Assembly: GCA_946998225.1 (NCBI GenBank)
Contig: CAMPYH010000001.1
Span: forward strand, 124,001 to 188,000
DNA from: an uncultured Clostridiaceae bacterium
GTDB lineage: Bacteria; Bacillota; Clostridia; TANB77; CAG-508
Direction: 5' to 3'
DNA: 64,000 nucleotides
Positions 59,620 to 64,000 of the stretch are shown here, in pieces. Within the stretch, counting starts at the first letter, position 1; every line of letters starts with the position of its first letter. The notes beneath the pieces were generated by a model. The model saw only the letters and a list, made by a program, of their open reading frames with translations. It was not told where the DNA came from and made no database searches. A program made the position numbers and the translations under genes.

Positions 59620-60673
59620 ATTGAAATTAAAAGAAGCAAAAGAATTAGATGTAAGAAGATATGGAATAATATATTACATATTATCTGGAATATTAGTTGG
59701 AGCAGGTGGAATACTTCCAGCATTTAGTGGCGGAAGTATGGCTGTTGCATTAAATATTTATGATTTATTTGTACAAATATTAAATGAATGTATTTTATTA
59801 TTAAAATATCTGTTCAATAATGATATAAAATTTGTAAAAAAATATATTGAGGATGAAGAAAATAAAGTTTCAAAATATAATTTTTTTCAAAGATTTGGAT
59901 TAGTATTTAAAATAGGAATACAAAATTATGCATTTTTCCTAATTCCTTTTATTGTTGGTGCAGTATTTAGTGTTGTATTTTTAGCAAAACTAATACATAA
60001 GATAATGGAAAAAAATGAAGGATTATTAGTAGCTGTATTTTTAGGACTTATGCTTGGAACAATACCACAAATATTTAAAACAGCTGTAAAGAAAGATGAT
60101 AATACAAAGATAAGAAAAAATAATAATATAGTTAATATATCAATATTACTTATAACTGCAATATTTGTATTTGCTCTTTCAATGCTTGAGCCTATTTTAT
60201 CTAAATCAGGCAATGTAGATGTTTTTCATAATACAATAAAAGATTTTTCAATACTTATAGGTCTTGGAGTTTTAATTGGAATTGCACAAGTAATACCTGG
60301 AATAAGTGGAATGCTTCTTGTTATGATGTGCGGTAAATATAAAGCGTTTATTGCAGCAGTTAATAATTTTGATATTTTAAAATTAGTATTTTGTTTAATA
60401 GGTGTAGTAATTGGAACAATTCCTACAATAAAATTAATGGATAATTTATTAAAAAAAGAAAGACAAAGAACATATTTTGGAATTTTAGGATTTATAATAG
60501 GTTCAATGTTTAAAATTTTATTAGATTTATTTAAAACATATAATTTAAATCTTAGTTCACAAAATGGAATCATTTTGTGTATAGGAATGGCTGGTGGTTT
60601 TATAGCAGGATATGTGTTAATAGAATTAGCAGAAAAAGTAACAAAGGATAAAAAGAAAAAAGATGAAAAATAA
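59609..60673 (+). CDS. DUF368 (PopT-type) polyprenyl-phosphate transporter
   Basis: 354 residues from ATG 59609 (AAAGGTAGAA ribosome site; overlaps the upstream gene by 11 bp). Polytopic, with the paired DUF368 signatures: YILSGILVGAGGILPAFSGG then SMAVALNIYD, and GVLIGIAQVIPGISGMLLVM. DUF368 proteins have been shown to recycle undecaprenyl phosphate across the membrane in cell-envelope synthesis. The last 11 bases overlap the coupling-protein gene. Confidence 0.88.
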   Translation: MDIKLKLKEAKELDVRRYGIIYYILSGILVGAGGILPAFSGGSMAVALNIYDLFVQILNECILLLKYLFNNDIKFVKKYIEDEENKVSKYNFFQRFGLVFKIGIQNYAFFLIPFIVGAVFSVVFLAKLIHKIMEKNEGLLVAVFLGLMLGTIPQIFKTAVKKDDNTKIRKNNNIVNISILLITAIFVFALSMLEPILSKSGNVDVFHNTIKDFSILIGLGVLIGIAQVIPGISGMLLVMMCGKYKAFIAAVNNFDILKLVFCLIGVVIGTIPTIKLMDNLLKKERQRTYFGILGFIIGSMFKILLDLFKTYNLNLSSQNGIILCIGMAGGFIAGYVLIELAEKVTKDKKKKDEK

Positions 60674-62879
60674 ATTAAAAAATATGAAAGATAAATTTAT
60701 TAAAACGTGGTGGATTATAGCTATTATTTATGTACTTATGGCTATATTTGTTTTACCACCTTTAATATTTGCAAATTTTAATATTAAGGTGAAAATAAAT
60801 GCGTCATATTCAATTTTAGACTTACCTGCATTATATAAAGAAGGAACACATAAATCTTTTAATAAATTAAAAGAAATTTCTGAATATAATACAGCTAAAA
60901 TACCGGAAGAGCAAAAGTGGCCTGGAATGGTAGAAATATCTGGAAGTAAATATATATTTAGCTATTTTACAAATACAGCAGCTATTATGATACTTTTTTA
61001 TTTATTTCTCTTATATAAATACAGTGAAGATAAAAAAGAAGATTATAAAGACATTGAACACGGATCAAGTGATTGGGCAGATGAAAAAGAAGTATATTCT
61101 AAATTTACACAAAATAAAGGAATTATTCTTGCTGAAAAAATAGCTATAAATATAGATACAAAGGTAAAAGGAAATAAAAACGTCCTTGTTATTGGTAATA
61201 CTGGTTCAGGTAAATCAGCAGGATTTGTTAAACCAAATGTAATGCAAAATTTAGGATCATATGTTTTTACAGATCCTAAAGGTGAGCTTTTTGATTATTC
61301 AGCAAAATATTTTGAAGCTCAAGGATATGATATAAAAGTTTTAAATTTAAAAAATCCTAAAAACAGTGATGGATACAATCCTGTTTTAAATGCAGAATCA
61401 GATATAGATTTAGATATAATTGCAAGAACAATAGTTTTAGGTCAACAAGATGGTGGAGGTTCTGATGAACCATATTTTACAGATAATGCTCAAGTTCTTT
61501 TAAAATCATTAATAAGATTTTTAAAAGAGACAAGACCTGAATCAGAGCAAAACCTAACAAGTTGTGCTAATTTAGTAAGAGCTACAGCTTCAGGTGATTC
61601 ACAAAATATACTTTTAAAATTAATGCAAATATTACCTGAAGACCATATGGCGAGAAAAGACTTTGAATCAGTATCACTTGCTACAGAAAAAGCATTTTCA
61701 TCAATTGCGAGTACACTTCAATCACTTCTTGCAAAATTTGAAACACCAGATATTGCAGCACTTACATCAACAAATACAATAGATTTTGCATCAATAGGTA
61801 AGAAAAAGACAGCATTATATGTTATATCATCAGATACAAATTCAACATTTGACTTTTTACTTACAATATTTTTCTCACAAATGCTAGATAAACTTTATGC
61901 AGAAGCAGACAAAAATGGTGGATCATTACAAATACCTGTAATGTTTTTCTTAGATGAGTTTGCAAATATTGGAAAAATTCCAGACTTTGATAGAAAAATA
62001 GCTACAGCGAGAAGTAGAAGATTATCTTTTAATGTTATTCTTCAAAGCTTGGAGCAATTAGAAAATATATATGGTAATAACTATGAAACAATTGTTGGTA
62101 ATTGTGATACTCACCTATTCTTAGGGTCAACATCTGCAAAAACTCTTGAATATTTTTCAAAAGCTTTAGGTGAAAAAACTATAGAGATAACACAAAAAAG
62201 TAAAGATGGAGAAGATGACGAAACTAGATCTCAAAAACTAGGAAGAGCATTAATGACTCCAGATGAAATAAGGAGACTTCCATATGATGAATGCTTAATC
62301 TTTTCATCAGGTGTAAAACCTATTAGAGCAAATAAATATTTTTATTTTAATCATAAAGAATCTGAAGTACCTAGTAAATATGAAACAGATCATATGAGTT
62401 ATACAGTAGATAGAGGTTATTGGAATTCTTTCTCACTAAATAAATTTAAAAAAGAAGCACAAAAGAAAGAAATGGATAGATTAATACAAGGAAAATTAGG
62501 GGAAAAACAAACTCCTAATATACCTCCTGCTATTGAAAAAATAAATGATACAAGTGTTAACAATAAGATTAATTCTGAAACAAAATTAAATTTTAATTTA
62601 GGAGAAGAAGAAAAAGAAGAGAAAAAAGATGAATTACCACTTGATCATATAGATAATTTAAGTAAAAAAACTAATATAAATGTAGAGAATAATGATGCAA
62701 ATAAATGGGAATCTTCTTCAGTAAAAGAAGAAATTAAATCAAATAGAAAAATATCTGGACTTAAAGATATAAATAAGGAAAGATTTTTAACAGATGAAGA
62801 AAGACAAAAAGAAATAGAAAGTTCTTTAGAGAATAAATTTAAAAAACTTTTTGGAGAAATTGACGATAGAGACAAATAG
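60663..62879 (+). CDS. VirD4/TraG-like type IV coupling ATPase without a secretion system nearby
   Basis: 738 residues. Two N-terminal membrane segments (about 16-38 and 97-115), then the motor: Walker A VLVIGNTGSGKSAGFVKPN (about 175-190), FTDPKGELFDY, Walker B IPVMFFLDEFANIGKIPDFD, RRLSFNVILQSLEQLENIYG, GNCDTHLFLGSTSAKTLEYF and SSGVKPIRANKYFYF. A Lys/Glu-rich disordered tail of about 130 residues follows. These hexameric pumps normally feed DNA or protein into type IV secretion systems, but no relaxase or VirB-like gene is visible. The start overlaps DUF368 by 11 bp, so it is embedded in a chromosomal operon. Confidence 0.85.
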   Translation: MKNKLKNMKDKFIKTWWIIAIIYVLMAIFVLPPLIFANFNIKVKINASYSILDLPALYKEGTHKSFNKLKEISEYNTAKIPEEQKWPGMVEISGSKYIFSYFTNTAAIMILFYLFLLYKYSEDKKEDYKDIEHGSSDWADEKEVYSKFTQNKGIILAEKIAINIDTKVKGNKNVLVIGNTGSGKSAGFVKPNVMQNLGSYVFTDPKGELFDYSAKYFEAQGYDIKVLNLKNPKNSDGYNPVLNAESDIDLDIIARTIVLGQQDGGGSDEPYFTDNAQVLLKSLIRFLKETRPESEQNLTSCANLVRATASGDSQNILLKLMQILPEDHMARKDFESVSLATEKAFSSIASTLQSLLAKFETPDIAALTSTNTIDFASIGKKKTALYVISSDTNSTFDFLLTIFFSQMLDKLYAEADKNGGSLQIPVMFFLDEFANIGKIPDFDRKIATARSRRLSFNVILQSLEQLENIYGNNYETIVGNCDTHLFLGSTSAKTLEYFSKALGEKTIEITQKSKDGEDDETRSQKLGRALMTPDEIRRLPYDECLIFSSGVKPIRANKYFYFNHKESEVPSKYETDHMSYTVDRGYWNSFSLNKFKKEAQKKEMDRLIQGKLGEKQTPNIPPAIEKINDTSVNNKINSETKLNFNLGEEEKEEKKDELPLDHIDNLSKKTNINVENNDANKWESSSVKEEIKSNRKISGLKDINKERFLTDEERQKEIESSLENKFKKLFGEIDDRDK

Positions 62880-62893
62880 AAGAAAGGTAGTAA

Positions 62894-64000
62894 ATGAATT
62901 TTATACATATAGCAGATTTACATTTAGATGGTAAGGCAAAAACAGCAGGTGGTGATTCTGAAAAAAGAAGACAAGAAATATTAAATGCTTTTGTTAAAAT
63001 GATTGATTATATAAAAAGTAAAGACATTAAATATCTTTTTATAGCTGGAGATTTTTATGAGCATAAATATATAAGAGATACCACAATAGAAATTGTAATT
63101 GAACAATTTAAAAAAATACCAAATACACATATATTTATTACACCAGGTAATCATGATCCATATGTTGTAAATTCAGTTTATGACAGAATTGCGTTTCCAG
63201 AAAATGTACATATTTTTAAAGAAATGGAAGTTATTGAAACAAAAGACGCAAATGTTTTTGGTGTTGGGTACATAGACTTTTTCCCTAGGAAAAGTGTTAA
63301 TTATTCAAATATTAACCCAATTAAAAATGGAAAGAAAAATATATTAGTAGTTCATACAGATATATATGCATTGGATAATGAATATTTTAAAGAAGTATAT
63401 AAGCTTACAAAAAAAGGATTTGATTATGTAGCTATGGGTCATATTCATATGGGAAATTATGATCCAAACTCAAATGTTTTATATTCAGGTAGTTTTGCAA
63501 AATATAATTTTAAATCTGCAAAATATGATAAAGCAGGAGCTATTTATGGAGAATTTACTCCATATGGATTAAAGACAGAACTTATGCAATTTGATAATAC
63601 TAAATATATTGAGCATGTATTAGATGTTTCAAATATAAAATCTGTGTCATCACTTATTTTAGAGATTAATAATTTAAAATTTAATAATAATGAGATTGTA
63701 AGAATTATTTTAGAAGGCGATAAAAACTTTGATATTAATAAAAAATATATTTTAGATAATATTAATAATGGAAATATAGTACAAATAGTGGATGATACTA
63801 AATTAAAACTTGATTATAAAAAAATGAAAGAAGAAGTTTCTTTAATTGGAATATATTTACAAAATGCGGATAAATTAATAGAAAGTTTACAAGAAAAAAG
63901 AGCAAAAGTACTTGATGAAATTGAAATAGAAGAAATTAATAAAAAAATTAAACAAGTTGAAGAAGCAATAGTTTTAGTATTAGAGGAGATAAATAACATT
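62894..64000 (+). CDS. Mre11/SbcD-type DNA repair exonuclease (partial, runs off window)
   Basis: 369 codons are visible from ATG 62894 (AGAAAGGTAGTAA), no stop before the edge. Calcineurin-like phosphodiesterase motifs: NFIHIADLHLDGKAK, FIAGDFYEHKYI, IFITPGNHDPYVV, ILVVHTDIYA, GFDYVAMGHIHMGNYDPNSN and LYSGSFAKYNF. After about residue 225 comes the cap-like region (MQFDNTKYIEHVLDVSNIKS). The order and size resemble YhaO-type nucleases, whose YhaN/SbcC-like ATPase partner gene would be expected next, outside this window. Confidence 0.88.
   Translation, partial: MNFIHIADLHLDGKAKTAGGDSEKRRQEILNAFVKMIDYIKSKDIKYLFIAGDFYEHKYIRDTTIEIVIEQFKKIPNTHIFITPGNHDPYVVNSVYDRIAFPENVHIFKEMEVIETKDANVFGVGYIDFFPRKSVNYSNINPIKNGKKNILVVHTDIYALDNEYFKEVYKLTKKGFDYVAMGHIHMGNYDPNSNVLYSGSFAKYNFKSAKYDKAGAIYGEFTPYGLKTELMQFDNTKYIEHVLDVSNIKSVSSLILEINNLKFNNNEIVRIILEGDKNFDINKKYILDNINNGNIVQIVDDTKLKLDYKKMKEEVSLIGIYLQNADKLIESLQEKRAKVLDEIEIEEINKKIKQVEEAIVLVLEEINNI

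Noticed and set aside
1..64000. CRISPR arrays and insertion sequences
   Set aside because: No regularly spaced repeats with unique spacers and no transposase genes were recognised anywhere in the window.

Overview
The window is chromosomal DNA of a very AT-rich, low-GC Gram-positive bacterium, with an integrated tailed-phage genome occupying a little over half of it. AGGAGG-type ribosome sites, the rpmH-rnpA-yidD-yidC-jag cluster, RicT, PcrA, an ABC-F protein and TraX point to an anaerobic Firmicute. Base composition and gene content would fit Tissierellia/Peptoniphilaceae (Parvimonas-like), but that placement is inference. TGA is used as a stop.

Layout. (1) 1-2428, minus strand: jag (cut by the window edge), yidC, yidD, rnpA, rpmH. 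(2) 2498-2574: tRNA-Arg(CCT), whose 3' end is the attachment site of a prophage bounded by a 15-bp direct repeat (attL 2564-2578, attR 36809-36823, about 34.3 kb). (3) Prophage: a leftward lysogeny module (integrase, membrane-anchored HNH protein, S24 repressor); rightward Cro and early genes including a replication protein, an annealing-type recombination protein, Gp157, a NinB-like protein, ssb and three tandem paralogues; a RinA/ArpU-like late regulator; then a candidate late promoter with helically phased repeats and a hairpin-terminator leader. Next come ParB, a TET-associated-type glycosyltransferase, a TerS candidate, a GNAT protein, TerL, portal, a MuF protein carrying a C-terminal ADP-ribosyltransferase, a small partner gene, a candidate structured RNA, scaffold, capsid, connectors, tail genes (with a -1 frameshift chaperone), tape measure, tail tip, holin-like genes and a CHAP endolysin. 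(4) 36824-40470: a scarred strip with a second copy of the MuF partner gene outside attR, a SWIM zinc-finger gene, tRNA-Trp, a decayed small gene and a tandem repeat resembling another element's footprint. (5) 40475-46739, minus strand: tRNA-Leu, tatD, acpS and four membrane or envelope genes, one with WG repeats. (6) 46867-64000, plus strand: prfA, pcrA, a broken C39-peptidase gene, ABC-F, ricT, traX, a fused sugar-nucleotidyltransferase/phosphohexomutase, exonuclease III, an AI-2E-family transporter, a DUF368 (PopT-type) transporter, an orphan VirD4-like coupling ATPase and a truncated Mre11/SbcD-type nuclease.

Most interesting system: the phage capsid-associated MuF protein ends in an ADP-ribosyltransferase domain (R438, S461-T-S463, E509-x-E511). 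It is followed by a 94-residue gene with overlapping ends, placed as an immunity gene would be. A homologue of that gene (about three quarters identical, sharing a 99-bp perfectly identical 3' end plus terminator) sits just outside the right attachment site under its own apparent promoter. This looks like a virion-delivered toxin with a cognate immunity gene and an orphan immunity copy on the host side. A roughly 200-nt, terminator-flanked RNA with a 15-bp closing helix lies directly after the toxin/immunity pair.

All calls come from reading the sequence without database searches. Family names are recognition from memory and are graded by confidence.
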